From NCBI GenBank assembly GCA_035687725.1, contig DASRVB010000197.1:1-17261 (forward strand): a stretch of DNA of 17,261 nt, in the 5' to 3' direction. The translations under genes and the position numbers were made by a program. Source of the stretch: JAICNR01 sp035687725. GTDB taxonomy: Bacteria > Gemmatimonadota > Gemmatimonadetes > JACCXV01 > JAHWKZ01. The notes beneath the pieces were generated by a model. The model was given only the letters and a program-made list of their open reading frames with translations, made no database searches and was not told the DNA's origin. This document shows positions 1 through 7,916 of the stretch, one piece after another; positions within the stretch are counted from its first letter, which is position 1; every line of letters begins with the position of its first letter.

Positions 1-2253
1 GGGGTCGGCGAACTCGCGAAAGACCTGGGTCGAGCCCACGTAGAACAGCGTGAACGGGTTCAGCTTGTAGGTGACCAGCGGCTCGAGGTTGAACTGCTCG
101 TCGAAGTCGTCGTACTGGAGCACGAGCCTCAGGAACAGCTGGCGCGAGAAGCTCAGCGTGTTGCGGGTACGGAGGATCCAGCCGCTGAAGATCTCCTCGC
201 CGTCGTCCGCGCGATCCAGCCGCGAGTAGATCAGCGACGGCTCCACCGTCAGGCGCGAGAATGGCTTGACGTCCCCGAACAGCTCGAAATAGAAGGCGTC
301 TCCGAGCGTGGGCGGATCGGAGTTGCGGGACACCTGGTCGCCCCCCTCCATGTAGAACCCACCCTGGACGACCTCGCTGGCGTTCGACTCCGCGACCATC
401 CACCACGTCTCCATGTCCTCGAAGTCGATCCCCTCGAACTGGTCCCGGTTCCACGAGTAGCCCAACTCGACGAACGTCTGGCCCTTCAGGTTGAACTCGA
501 CCGTGGGCTCGATCTCCTGCCACTTCACGTCGTCCATGTCGTAGGTCCAGTTCCGCTCGAGCCAGATGTCGGCGGTGAACTGGTCGAGCCACGAGGTTTC
601 GGGGCGGAAGTTGAACTCCTGGAACGTGCTGAGCCGGCGGAAGTCGTTCCTGGTCTCGAACCCGTTGTCCGCGCGGTAGGTCGGGCTGGCGGCCCAGTAG
701 TCGACGTCCGAGAACCAGCGCCGGCCGATCCGCTCGACGCTCGTGTACTGGGCGAACCCGCCGTACGACTCGCCGTCGAAGACTCCGGTGTGCTCGCCGT
801 CGTCGAACGTCAGATCGCCGAGCGCGGCGGTCGTCCCGGCCTCCTCGGGCTCGACCGTGTGGCTCCCGAGGAGCTGGTATTCGAACCGGATCTCGCCGGG
901 TATCCGCTGCAGGCCGTCGATCCCCCAGTTCGTTCCGGATCCCCCGCCGTCCTCCTCGAAGCGGCGGTCGGTGAAGAGCCCACCGACGTAGGAGTTCTGG
1001 CTCCCGTAGGTGCGGCGCGCACGCAGGATGTTCGACACGCTGGCCCCCGCGACGTCGACGAAGCTCCGCTCCTGGAAGGGGAGCAACAGCGGCGAGTGCT
1101 CGTCGCGGGCGCCGAGGTAGGCCAGCGTGGTCCGCCCCATGCGCCCGATCAGCTTGCCGGCCACCGTCGGGTCGTTGATCTGCCGCGTGTAGACGGGGCT
1201 CCAGTAGGACTCGAACAGGTCGCTCCCCTCCTGGAAGAACGGCCTCCGCTCGGGGAAGAACAGCGCGAAGGTCGTGTTCGCGTCGACCTGGGCGACGTCG
1301 GACTCGACCTGGCTGAAGTCGGGATTGATCGTCGCCTCGGCGGTCAGTCCCACCGGGAAGGCGTAGCGCAGACCCAGCGAGGCCTCGGCGTCGCTGTCGT
1401 AGTCCCCGAAGTCGCTGGTCGGGTCCTCGATGTCCTCGCGCGCACCGGCGGTCGACGCCGTCACGGCCGGAAACAGCTCCAGTGATCCGCCGGAGCGGAC
1501 ACCCCGGATCCCCGTGAGCGTCCCCCACTGGCACGGGAAGCACTGCTCGCCGCGGGTCGTAGCCGCCCAGGTATACTGGTCGCGGCTGTCGCGCGGCCGC
1601 GTGCGCCAGAAGGTCGCCCGCCAGACCTGCTCCGGGCGGTCGGGGAACCGCAGGCTCTCGAACGGCACCGCCATCTCGACGATGTAGCCGTCGTCGGTGA
1701 TCGTGCTCTCGGTCTCGTAGATGATGTCGAAGCCGTCGTCCTCGCCGGCCGACTCCGCGAACCGCGAGTCGCCCTGCACGCCCGACGGGTTGGCGAACAG
1801 GTAGTACGCCCACGACGCGTCGCCGTAGGTATCGAGCAGGATCCCGAAGTAGTCGTCCTGCCAGATCTGGTCCCGGTCGCTGATCCGGGTCCGGAGCGTG
1901 GCCGGATCGTCGTAGGCGATGAACCCCAGGTAGAGGTTCCGCTCGTCGTAGGTGACGAGGACCTCGCTCTCGACCGGCGGGCGGGCGCGGATGTCGGGAT
2001 AGTTCTCGGCGAAGCCGGTGGCCCGCGCGGCGTCCCCCCAGCCCGCGTCGTCGAGGATTCCGTCGATCTCGATGGGTCCCGGGGCGCGGCGGATCTCCAG
2101 CGTCGGATTGTCCTGCGGGCTCCACCCATCCGCCTCAGCCGGGGCCTGGGTCTCGGCCCCCGCCGGGGCGTCGGTGTCGGGGGTCTGCGCGAGCAGGGCG
2201 CCGGGACCGCCCAGGGTCGCAAGGAACAGTATGGATATGGGGAATGTCTTCAT
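1..2253 (-). CDS. DUF5916 / CBM9-like outer-membrane-type protein (C-terminus beyond window)
   Basis: The frame is open for 751 codons from ATG 2253 to the window edge with no stop, so the gene is cut at its C-terminus. Residues 1-22 form a signal peptide (Lys-2, hydrophobic core, LLAQ cleavage region). About residues 50-250 match the CBM9-like domain that precedes DUF5916: 'IEIDGILDDAGW', then 'VLVTYDERNLYLGF' and 'YIVEMAVPFESLRF'. The rest is rich in aromatic and charged alternating strands ('INPDFSQVESD', 'FFPERRPFFQEGSDLF'), typical of the DUF5916 predicted beta-barrel. Cys238 and Cys241 form a CxxC pair. GAGGA lies 5 nt upstream of the ATG. The family is common as an uncharacterised secreted or outer-membrane protein in Bacteroidota and Gemmatimonadota; substrate unknown. 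The gene has its own promoter with overlapping palindromes and lies downstream of the trk operon on the same strand. Family assignment is confident; function is not. Confidence 0.9.
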   Translation of the reverse strand, partial: MKTFPISILFLATLGGPGALLAQTPDTDAPAGAETQAPAEADGWSPQDNPTLEIRRAPGPIEIDGILDDAGWGDAARATGFAENYPDIRARPPVESEVLVTYDERNLYLGFIAYDDPATLRTRISDRDQIWQDDYFGILLDTYGDASWAYYLFANPSGVQGDSRFAESAGEDDGFDIIYETESTITDDGYIVEMAVPFESLRFPDRPEQVWRATFWRTRPRDSRDQYTWAATTRGEQCFPCQWGTLTGIRGVRSGGSLELFPAVTASTAGAREDIEDPTSDFGDYDSDAEASLGLRYAFPVGLTAEATINPDFSQVESDVAQVDANTTFALFFPERRPFFQEGSDLFESYWSPVYTRQINDPTVAGKLIGRMGRTTLAYLGARDEHSPLLLPFQERSFVDVAGASVSNILRARRTYGSQNSYVGGLFTDRRFEEDGGGSGTNWGIDGLQRIPGEIRFEYQLLGSHTVEPEEAGTTAALGDLTFDDGEHTGVFDGESYGGFAQYTSVERIGRRWFSDVDYWAASPTYRADNGFETRNDFRRLSTFQEFNFRPETSWLDQFTADIWLERNWTYDMDDVKWQEIEPTVEFNLKGQTFVELGYSWNRDQFEGIDFEDMETWWMVAESNASEVVQGGFYMEGGDQVSRNSDPPTLGDAFYFELFGDVKPFSRLTVEPSLIYSRLDRADDGEEIFSGWILRTRNTLSFSRQLFLRLVLQYDDFDEQFNLEPLVTYKLNPFTLFYVGSTQVFREFADP

Positions 2254-2302
2254 GAATGTCCTCGACGAGGGTTCGGGCGCTCTGGTTTCAGGGAAACACA
2301 AC

Positions 2303-2339
2303 TGCTAGATATCTAGCATCTGCTAGAATCCTAGCAGAT
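2303..2339. repeat. Two tandem CTAG-rich palindromes, candidate operator
   Basis: Positions 2303-2318 form a perfect 16-bp palindrome (TGCTAGAT/ATCTAGCA). Positions 2318-2339 form a second, with 9-bp arms ATCTGCTAG and CTAGCAGAT around AATC. The shared core TGCTAG...CTAGCA recurs with an 18-bp period, so four CTAG tetramers fall within 30 bp, and a further TGCTGGAATC half-site lies at 2337-2346 on the minus strand. The right palindrome covers the -10 hexamer of the DUF5916 gene and the left one lies just past the expected transcription start. That is the usual geometry for a dimeric repressor. The cognate regulator is not identifiable here. Confidence 0.7.
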
Positions 2340-2355
2340 TCCAGCAACTTGTCAA
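2328..2355 (-). promoter_or_regulatory. Sigma70-type promoter of the DUF5916 gene
   Basis: On the minus strand a consensus -35 TTGACA (2355-2350) is followed after 16 nt by TAGGAT (2333-2328), 4/6 to TATAAT. Expected start of transcription is near 2321, giving a 5' UTR of about 68 nt. The -10 lies inside the palindrome at 2318-2339, so repression by a protein binding there is likely. Confidence 0.6.
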
Positions 2356-2406
2356 CCGCCCTGTTGGACTCGACAGTCCCGGAAAGGGTTGCGGCGGGGG
2401 CCGACT

Positions 2407-2432
2407 CGCGCCCGTCCCAAGGGACGAGCGCG
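2407..2432 (-). other. Strong hairpin downstream of trkH, possible transcript end
   Basis: Positions 2407-2418 pair with 2421-2432 over 12 positions with one mismatch (C2412/A2427). The loop is only two bases as drawn, so the closing pair probably opens. It lies directly 3' of the trkH stop on the minus strand. No T-run follows on that strand, so it is not a canonical intrinsic terminator; it could stabilise the 3' end or act with Rho. Confidence 0.4.
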
Positions 2433-2454
2433 GGCCGATCAGGGACGAGCGCGG
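2421..2454. repeat. 13-bp exact direct repeat
   Basis: GGGACGAGCGCGG occurs at 2421-2433 and again at 2442-2454, a period of 21 bp, immediately 3' of the trkH stop codon. The left copy is also the right arm of the hairpin at 2407-2432. No function is known to me. Confidence 0.6.
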
Positions 2455-3906
2455 CTAGCGGCGCCAGTACCCGCGCGTCAGGAGGATGAGGACGGTGTAC
2501 AGCTCGAGGCGCCCCAGGAGCATAAGGCCGGACAGCACCCAGAGGGCGGCGGAAGGAAGGTCCGCGAACGTCTCCGCCGGCCCAACGAGGCCGAACCCGG
2601 GGCCCACGTTACCCAGCGTCGTCGTGGCCGCGCCGAGAGCCGTCAGGGAGTCCAGCCCGAGCAGCGCCAGAATAGAGACCCCGGCAGCGAGCATCAGTAG
2701 GTAGAGCAGCAGAAAGCCGCTTACGCTGGCCAGCGTGTCGGGTCCGACGGGCTTTCCCTCGATCTTATACACGAAAACGCCGCGCGGATGAAGCAGCCTG
2801 CGCATCGAGAACTGCGCCTCCTTGGCAACGATCATATGGCGCAGAACCTTGATCGAGCCCGCGGTGGAGCCCGTGCATCCCCCGATCAGCATGAGGAGTA
2901 GGATCACGACCTGCGCAGCGGGCACCCAGAGCTCGTAGTCCGCGTTCGCGTACCCGGTCGTGGTCATGATAGAAGTTGCTTGGAACAGCCCAACCCGGAG
3001 GCTCTCTTCGAACCCCTCGATCGTTCCCGGAAGCCACACGAGCAGCGTGAGCCCCGATGTCGCGACCATGGTGATCAGGGCGTATACCCGGAGCTCCTGG
3101 TTATGACGGATGGCTCCCCACCTGCCCGTGAGCCAGCTGTAATGGAGGGTGAAGTTGATGCCTGCCAGAAAGACGAACACGATGATCACGTACTGCAATG
3201 AGGGGTCGAAGCTGGCGATCGATGTGTCCTCGGTGGAGAACCCGCCGGTGGCCATGGTGGTGAACGCATGGTTGAGCGCTTCAAAGGGAGTCATCCCGAA
3301 AGCCCACAACAGGATTCCCTCCGTCACGGTGAACAGTGCGTACACTCCCCACAGGAGAGTGGCAGTGTGACGCACCCGGGGCCGCAGCCTGTCCGCCGAG
3401 AGCCCCGGTATCTCAGCCTGCATGAGCTGCATGCCTCCCACGCCGAGCAGCGGCAGGATCGCCACCGAGAGCACGATGATGCCCATTCCACCCAACCACT
3501 GGGTCTGGCTCCGCCATAGGACGATCCCGCGCGGCAGGGCATCGATATCGACTACGACGGAAGAGCCCGTGGTCGTCAGGCCGGAGATAGTTTCAAAGAA
3601 GGCCCCCGAAAAGGATGGAATCGAACCGGTCAGCAGGTACGGCAGGCTGCCGAAAACGGCCACGAAAAGCCAGCTCAGAGTGACGATGGCGAAACCTTCC
3701 CGAATCGAGATCTCCTCGACCGGTCCGGCCCAGCGGTTCACGACGAAGCCCGTCGCCATGCTCAGCACCCCCGCCGCGGCGATCTGAACGGAGGCGGTCT
3801 CCCGATAGAATGCCGCGGCCACAGCCGCCGGAAACAGCATGGTGAGCCCCGTCAGTGCCATCAGGGCGCCGACGACGCTGAAGACGGTTCGCATTCGCAT
3901 GGACAT
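2455..3906 (-). CDS. trkH: Trk potassium uptake membrane subunit TrkH (copy 1)
   Basis: Integral membrane subunit of a Trk/Ktr-type K+ transporter, 483 aa, a typical TrkH length, hydrophobic throughout. The four P-loops are visible: TTTGSS (111-116), MATGGFST (218-225), TTTGY (315-319) and TLGNVGPGFG (430-439), each with the filter glycine. 'WRSQTQWLGGMG' (131-142) and 'IGGCTGSTAGSIK' (341-353) are strong family signatures. It is the last gene of ltaE-trkA-trkH-trkH, 26 nt after the preceding trkH stop. The ATG at 3906 has only a weak GGGA upstream, and in-frame ATGs at residues 3 and 5 are alternatives. It aligns without gaps to the neighbouring copy (roughly 70% identity by eye). Its third-codon GC looks slightly lower than that of the neighbour, possibly reflecting older duplication or different origin. 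Confidence 0.95.
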   Translation of the reverse strand: MSMRMRTVFSVVGALMALTGLTMLFPAAVAAAFYRETASVQIAAAGVLSMATGFVVNRWAGPVEEISIREGFAIVTLSWLFVAVFGSLPYLLTGSIPSFSGAFFETISGLTTTGSSVVVDIDALPRGIVLWRSQTQWLGGMGIIVLSVAILPLLGVGGMQLMQAEIPGLSADRLRPRVRHTATLLWGVYALFTVTEGILLWAFGMTPFEALNHAFTTMATGGFSTEDTSIASFDPSLQYVIIVFVFLAGINFTLHYSWLTGRWGAIRHNQELRVYALITMVATSGLTLLVWLPGTIEGFEESLRVGLFQATSIMTTTGYANADYELWVPAAQVVILLLMLIGGCTGSTAGSIKVLRHMIVAKEAQFSMRRLLHPRGVFVYKIEGKPVGPDTLASVSGFLLLYLLMLAAGVSILALLGLDSLTALGAATTTLGNVGPGFGLVGPAETFADLPSAALWVLSGLMLLGRLELYTVLILLTRGYWRR

Positions 3907-3932
3907 CGATCCCGGTTTACCTCAGCGAAGAC

Positions 3933-5378
3933 CTAGCGTCTCCAGTATCCCAGCGTGAAGATGACCAGCACCGTGTAGAGCTCCAGACGACCGAGCAACA
4001 TCAACGCGGACAGTACCCACCACGCGGCGGCGGGCAGGGAGGCGAACGTTTCCGACGGGCCGACCACGCCGAAACCGGGTCCCACGTTCCCCAGCGCCGA
4101 CAAGGCCGCGCCCATCGCGCTGTGCGGGTCCAGACCGATCAGCGTCAAGGCGAGCACCCCGCCCAGGAGCACCAGCAGATACAGGATGAGAAACCCGCTC
4201 ACGCTGGTCAGCACGTCGGCGGAAACGGATTTTCCATCGACCCTGTACACGAACACGCCGCGCGGATGGAGCAGCTTGCGCATCGTGATGCGGGCTTCCT
4301 TTGCGACGATCATGTGGCGCAAGACCTTGATCGAGCCCGACGTCGAGCCGGAACATCCCCCGATCAGCATCAGAAGCACGATCAGGATCTGGGCTGCGGG
4401 CACCCAGGTTTCATAGTCGGCCGTGACATAGCCGGTCGTCGTCAGGATCGAGATCGCCTGAAACAGTCCCACGCGGAAGCTCTCCTCGAACCCGTCCACG
4501 GTCCCGGGGATCCAAACGAGGAGCGTGAGTGCGGCCGTTGCCACGAGCGCGATCATCGCATACACGCGCAGCTCCTGGCTGCGCCGCACCGCGCTCCAGC
4601 GGCCCGTCAGCCAGCTGTAGTGCAGGGTGAAGTTGATTCCCGTCAGGAACATGAACACGACGATCACGTACTGGACGAACGGCCCGAACGCGGCAATCGA
4701 GGCGTTCTCGGTCGAGAACCCTCCACCCGCCATGCCCGAGAACGCCTGGTTCAGGGCCTCGAACGGCGTCATACCACCGATCCAGAGAAGAACCCCTTGG
4801 GTGATGGTGAAGACCGCATAGACAGTCCACAGCAACGTGGCGGTGTGACGCACGCGCGGGCGCAGGCGGTCGGCCGAGAGCCCCGGGATCTCGGCCTGCA
4901 GGAGCTGCATGCCGCCCACGCCGAGGAGCGGCAGCACCGCGACCGACAGGACGATGAACCCCATGCCGCCCATCCACTGGGTCTGGCTGCGCCACAGGAG
5001 AATGCCCCGCGGCAGGGTATCGACATTGGCCACGACCGTGGCGCCGGTCGTGGTCAGCCCGGACATCGATTCGAAGAAGGCCCCCGAGATTGAGGCAATC
5101 GATCCCGTGAGCATGTACGGCAGGCTGCCGAAGAGCGTGATGGAGACCCATCCCAGCGTTACGATCGCGAACCCGTCCCGCACCGAAACCTCGGCGGTCC
5201 TGACACCCGCCGTATATAGCGCGAGGCCCGCAGCAATGGTGATGAGGCCGGAGAGGGCGATTCGCAGGGCGGCGCCCTCCTGGTAAAAAACGGCGGCGAT
5301 CGCCGCCGGCAGCAGCATCGTAACACCGGCGAAGGCGGTCAGCGCGCCCACGACGCGAACAACCGCCCGCTTGTGCAT
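3933..5378 (-). CDS. trkH: Trk potassium uptake membrane subunit TrkH (copy 2)
   Basis: Second TrkH-type K+ channel-like subunit, 481 aa. P-loops: TTTGAT (109-114), MAGGGFST (216-223), TTTGY (313-317) and ALGNVGPGFG (428-437). The filter glycines are kept, but the second loop reads SGMAGGG where copy 1 reads TTMATGG. 'WRSQTQWMGGMG' and 'IGGCSGSTSGSIK' are also present. The ATG at 5378 shares its A with the trkA stop (TGATG), implying translational coupling to the regulatory subunit. An open frame continues upstream through trkA to 6344, but that segment is Arg/Pro-rich nonsense antiparallel to no family, so the coupled ATG is the start. TrkH pairs with TrkA, which gates it in response to nucleotides. 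Confidence 0.95.
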   Translation of the reverse strand: MHKRAVVRVVGALTAFAGVTMLLPAAIAAVFYQEGAALRIALSGLITIAAGLALYTAGVRTAEVSVRDGFAIVTLGWVSITLFGSLPYMLTGSIASISGAFFESMSGLTTTGATVVANVDTLPRGILLWRSQTQWMGGMGFIVLSVAVLPLLGVGGMQLLQAEIPGLSADRLRPRVRHTATLLWTVYAVFTITQGVLLWIGGMTPFEALNQAFSGMAGGGFSTENASIAAFGPFVQYVIVVFMFLTGINFTLHYSWLTGRWSAVRRSQELRVYAMIALVATAALTLLVWIPGTVDGFEESFRVGLFQAISILTTTGYVTADYETWVPAAQILIVLLMLIGGCSGSTSGSIKVLRHMIVAKEARITMRKLLHPRGVFVYRVDGKSVSADVLTSVSGFLILYLLVLLGGVLALTLIGLDPHSAMGAALSALGNVGPGFGVVGPSETFASLPAAAWWVLSALMLLGRLELYTVLVIFTLGYWRR

Positions 5379-6721
5379 CAGCGAAAGAAGGCCGTGGTCT
5401 CGTCGATCGCGTCGGGCAGGGCGAAGACCACCACGCGATCGCCACTCTCTACTTGCGTGTCGCCGTGCGGGATGATGACCTCGTTCCCGCGCTGGATCGA
5501 CCCCAGGATGGCGCCGCGGGGGAGGCCCAGGTCGGCGATCCGGCGGTTGGCGATGCGGGAATGCGGCTGGACCTCGAACTCCATCGCCTCGGCCTGGTTC
5601 CGCTCCATGATCGCCATCGAAACGATCTTCCCGCCGCGGATGTGCTGGAGGATCCGGTTCGCCGTGGAGAGCCGGGGGCTGACGGCTGCGTCGATGCCTA
5701 TCCGCGTCACGAGCGGGATGTACTCCGCGCGCTTGAGGAGCGAGATCACCTTGGGGGCACCCAGGTGCTTGGCGAGGAGCGAGGCCAGCAGATTCGTCTC
5801 GTCCTCGCTCGTCACCGCGGCAAGGCCGTCCGTCTCGGCGATCCCCTCCTGGGACAGCAAGTCGAGGTCGGTGGCGTCGCCGTGGAGCACGAGCCCGGTG
5901 TCCAGCTGCTCGGCGAGCGCCAGGCACCGCTCGCGGTCCCGCTCGATCACGGTGGGCTGTATCCCATCCTTTTCGAGCATGCGCGCGAGGTGGGTGCCGA
6001 CCCGCCCTCCGCCCAGGAGCATCGCCCGCTCGATCCGCTGCGGCGCAAGGCCCAGGAGCTCGAACGCCTCGTCGAGGTGCGCGGCCTCGGAGACCAGGTA
6101 GATCGTGTCGCCGTGCTGGATGCGGGTCGAGCCGTCGGGGATCAGCGAGGTCTCCGCGCGGTCGATCGCCACGGTCAGGAAATGGCGGCCCTTGAGGCTC
6201 CTGCCGATCTCGCCGAGTGTCCGTCCCGCGACCGGCGCGCCGGCGGCTACCGGAAGCGCAAGCAGCACGACCTTGCCGTCCGCGAACTCGGCCACGTCGG
6301 TCGCGGCCCGACGCTTGAACAGCTTGAGGATCTCCCGCGCGCACTCCTGCTCGGGGTTGATGAGGAGGTCGGCGCCGAAGCGCGCCTCCTCGAGCACCTC
6401 TCGCTTCTCGTAGTACTCGGGGTTGCTCACGCGAGCGACCTTGAACCCGACGTCGAACTCCGAGGCGATGAGGCAGGCGATGAGGTTGACCTCATCGAGG
6501 TTCGTGACCGCCAGCAGGAGCTCGGCGCCACGGACGCCCGCCCGCTCGAGCGAGGTCAGGCTGGCGCCGTTGCCCTCGACCACGAGCACGTCGAGTGCGG
6601 CCTGCATCCGCCCGGCCAGCTCCGCGTCGCGCTCGATCACGGTGACGTCGTGCTGCTCGGCCGAGAGCCGGGCGGCGAGATGGTACCCGACCTCTCCGGC
6701 GCCGATCACGAGGATCTTCAG
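5378..6721 (-). CDS. trkA: Trk potassium uptake regulatory subunit TrkA (CTG start)
   Basis: Cytosolic NAD(H)/nucleotide-binding gating subunit of Trk, 447 aa, close to the 458 aa of E. coli TrkA. It carries two full RCK units. Rossmann 1 has GAGEVG at 7-12 with acidic E30 ending strand 2; a TrkA-C domain follows at about 145-225. Rossmann 2 has GGGRVG at 237-242 with E260, and a second TrkA-C domain spans about 365-447. The reading frame has no ATG, GTG or TTG near the first strand. The only start that keeps 'KILVIGAGEVG' intact with a ribosome site is CTG 6721-6719, which has AAGGGAGGT 5 nt upstream and overlaps the aldolase stop as CTGA. GTG at residue 5 would remove most of strand 1. It is followed directly by trkH at TGATG. 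Confidence 0.93.
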   Translation of the reverse strand: MKILVIGAGEVGYHLAARLSAEQHDVTVIERDAELAGRMQAALDVLVVEGNGASLTSLERAGVRGAELLLAVTNLDEVNLIACLIASEFDVGFKVARVSNPEYYEKREVLEEARFGADLLINPEQECAREILKLFKRRAATDVAEFADGKVVLLALPVAAGAPVAGRTLGEIGRSLKGRHFLTVAIDRAETSLIPDGSTRIQHGDTIYLVSEAAHLDEAFELLGLAPQRIERAMLLGGGRVGTHLARMLEKDGIQPTVIERDRERCLALAEQLDTGLVLHGDATDLDLLSQEGIAETDGLAAVTSEDETNLLASLLAKHLGAPKVISLLKRAEYIPLVTRIGIDAAVSPRLSTANRILQHIRGGKIVSMAIMERNQAEAMEFEVQPHSRIANRRIADLGLPRGAILGSIQRGNEVIIPHGDTQVESGDRVVVFALPDAIDETTAFFR

Positions 6722-7794
6722 TGCCGACCTCCCTTCACGGCCGGCGCCAGCGAGCGGAGGGCTTCGTGGAAGCGACGCGGCACCTCGCGCGCGGCGCTCT
6801 CCGGGACATCGAGATGGGTCACGAGGCGGATCTGCGATGGGGACGTATCGAACGCGCGCACTCCCCACTCCCCCAGCTCGCGCACGAGGTCGGCCGCCGC
6901 GAGGCCGGGCAGCGTGACCCGCACCAGGACGATGTTGGTCTGGACGTGGCCCAGGTCGACGTCGATTCCGTCCAGCGCCGAGAGGCCCGCGGCGATCTCC
7001 TTCGCCAGCACGTGGTCCTCCGCGAGCCGATCCACGTTCCGCTCGAGCGCGTAGATCCCGGCCGCGGCGAGAATCCCGGCCTGGCGCATGCCGCCACCCA
7101 GGCGCTTGCGGACGCGCCGCGCGCGGGTGATCGCCTCGGCACCCCCGACGAGGCACGTCCCGACCGGGGCCCCCAGGCCCTTCGACAGGCAGATCGAGAC
7201 CGTGTCCGCGCAGGCCGCGTAGCGTGCGGCCGGCACGCCGCTCGCGACGACCGCGTTGAAGAGCCGGGCGCCGTCCAGGTGCACCGCCAGCCCCCGCTCG
7301 CGGGACCAGCGGGCGAGGGCCTCCATGTCGCCGATCGGATAGATCCTGCCGCCGTGCCCGTTGTGCGTGTTCTCCAGGCAGACGAGCCGGGTCTGCGCGA
7401 AGTGCTCATCCACCGGGCGGATCCGCCCTTCGAGGTCCGCGGGACGCAGCGCTCCGTCCGCGGTGTCGATCGGATGGAGCTGGACCCCGGACAGGGCCGC
7501 CGGTGCCCCGCCCTCGTAGTTGAAGATGTGGGCGCGGCGCTCGAGCAGGACCTCGTCCCCGCGTCCGGCGTGGACGTGGACGGCTGTCTGGTTGGCCTGG
7601 GTCCCGCTCGGGAAGAACAGGCCTCGCTCCTTGCCGGTCATCTCGGCGATCAGGGCCTCGAGTCGCTTGACCGTGGGGTCGTCCCCCAACACGTCGTCCC
7701 CGAGCGGGGCCTCGATCATCGCCCGCTTCATATCGGGGCTCGGCCGCGTGACGGTGTCGCTGCGGAGGTCGTAGACGGGCTCCACGAGCGTCAA
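6718..7794 (-). CDS. ltaE: Low-specificity L-threonine aldolase-like PLP enzyme
   Basis: PLP-dependent fold-type I enzyme, 358 aa, cleaving L-threonine or allo-threonine to glycine and acetaldehyde. Signatures: 'LRSDTVT' (10-16), 'GDDVLGDDPTV' (32-42), SGTQAN (63-68), 'HLDGAR' (172-177, with the pyridine-binding Asp174) and 'LSKGLGAPVG' (203-212) with Schiff-base Lys205. The frame begins at TTG 7794-7792 with GAGG about 6 nt upstream; no ATG or GTG is available before the 'YDLRSDTVT' motif. The gene overlaps trkA by 4 nt (CTGA), so it is the first cistron of the trk operon. There is no obvious metabolic reason for the pairing. I could not find a convincing minus-strand promoter upstream. beta-eliminating lyases share the fold, so the exact substrate is inferred from family. 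Confidence 0.92.
   Translation of the reverse strand: MTLVEPVYDLRSDTVTRPSPDMKRAMIEAPLGDDVLGDDPTVKRLEALIAEMTGKERGLFFPSGTQANQTAVHVHAGRGDEVLLERRAHIFNYEGGAPAALSGVQLHPIDTADGALRPADLEGRIRPVDEHFAQTRLVCLENTHNGHGGRIYPIGDMEALARWSRERGLAVHLDGARLFNAVVASGVPAARYAACADTVSICLSKGLGAPVGTCLVGGAEAITRARRVRKRLGGGMRQAGILAAAGIYALERNVDRLAEDHVLAKEIAAGLSALDGIDVDLGHVQTNIVLVRVTLPGLAAADLVRELGEWGVRAFDTSPSQIRLVTHLDVPESAAREVPRRFHEALRSLAPAVKGGRH
6727..6735 (-). promoter_or_regulatory. Shine-Dalgarno site that fixes the trkA CTG start
   Basis: Minus-strand AAGGGAGGT lies inside the last codons of the aldolase gene, 5 nt before the CTG at 6721. Position and strength both point to CTG rather than to any upstream or downstream alternative. 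Confidence 0.7.
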
Positions 7795-7880
7795 CCCTGC
7801 CCTCGCGAAGGCTCCTCCGCAACCCCCGGGCGCCGGCGATCGATCCGGATCCAGCTCAACGATTCTCCGTTTTTTCGCGC

Positions 7881-7908
7881 TTGACAGCCGACGGGCGGAC
7901 CCTAGAAT
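7881..7908 (+). promoter_or_regulatory. Promoter of the glnA leader
   Basis: Consensus -35 TTGACA (7881-7886), a 16-nt spacer, then TAGAAT (7903-7908), 5/6 to TATAAT. Transcription should begin near 7915, directly at the 5' strand of the aptamer's closing helix (7917-7922), which supports the leader being transcribed as one folded unit. Confidence 0.8.
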
Positions 7909-7916
7909 ATGGTCTC

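Noticed and set aside
3933..6344. An 803-codon open frame that would fuse an upstream 322-residue part to TrkH copy 2
   Set aside because: The upstream part is the +1 shadow of trkA, Arg/Ala/Gly/Pro-rich with no domain. The TGATG junction and the TrkH homology beginning at ATG 5378 explain the data.
6722..7156. N-terminal extension of trkA to 7156
   Set aside because: It is a shadow of the aldolase gene, low complexity, and would give a 592-aa TrkA, far beyond family length.
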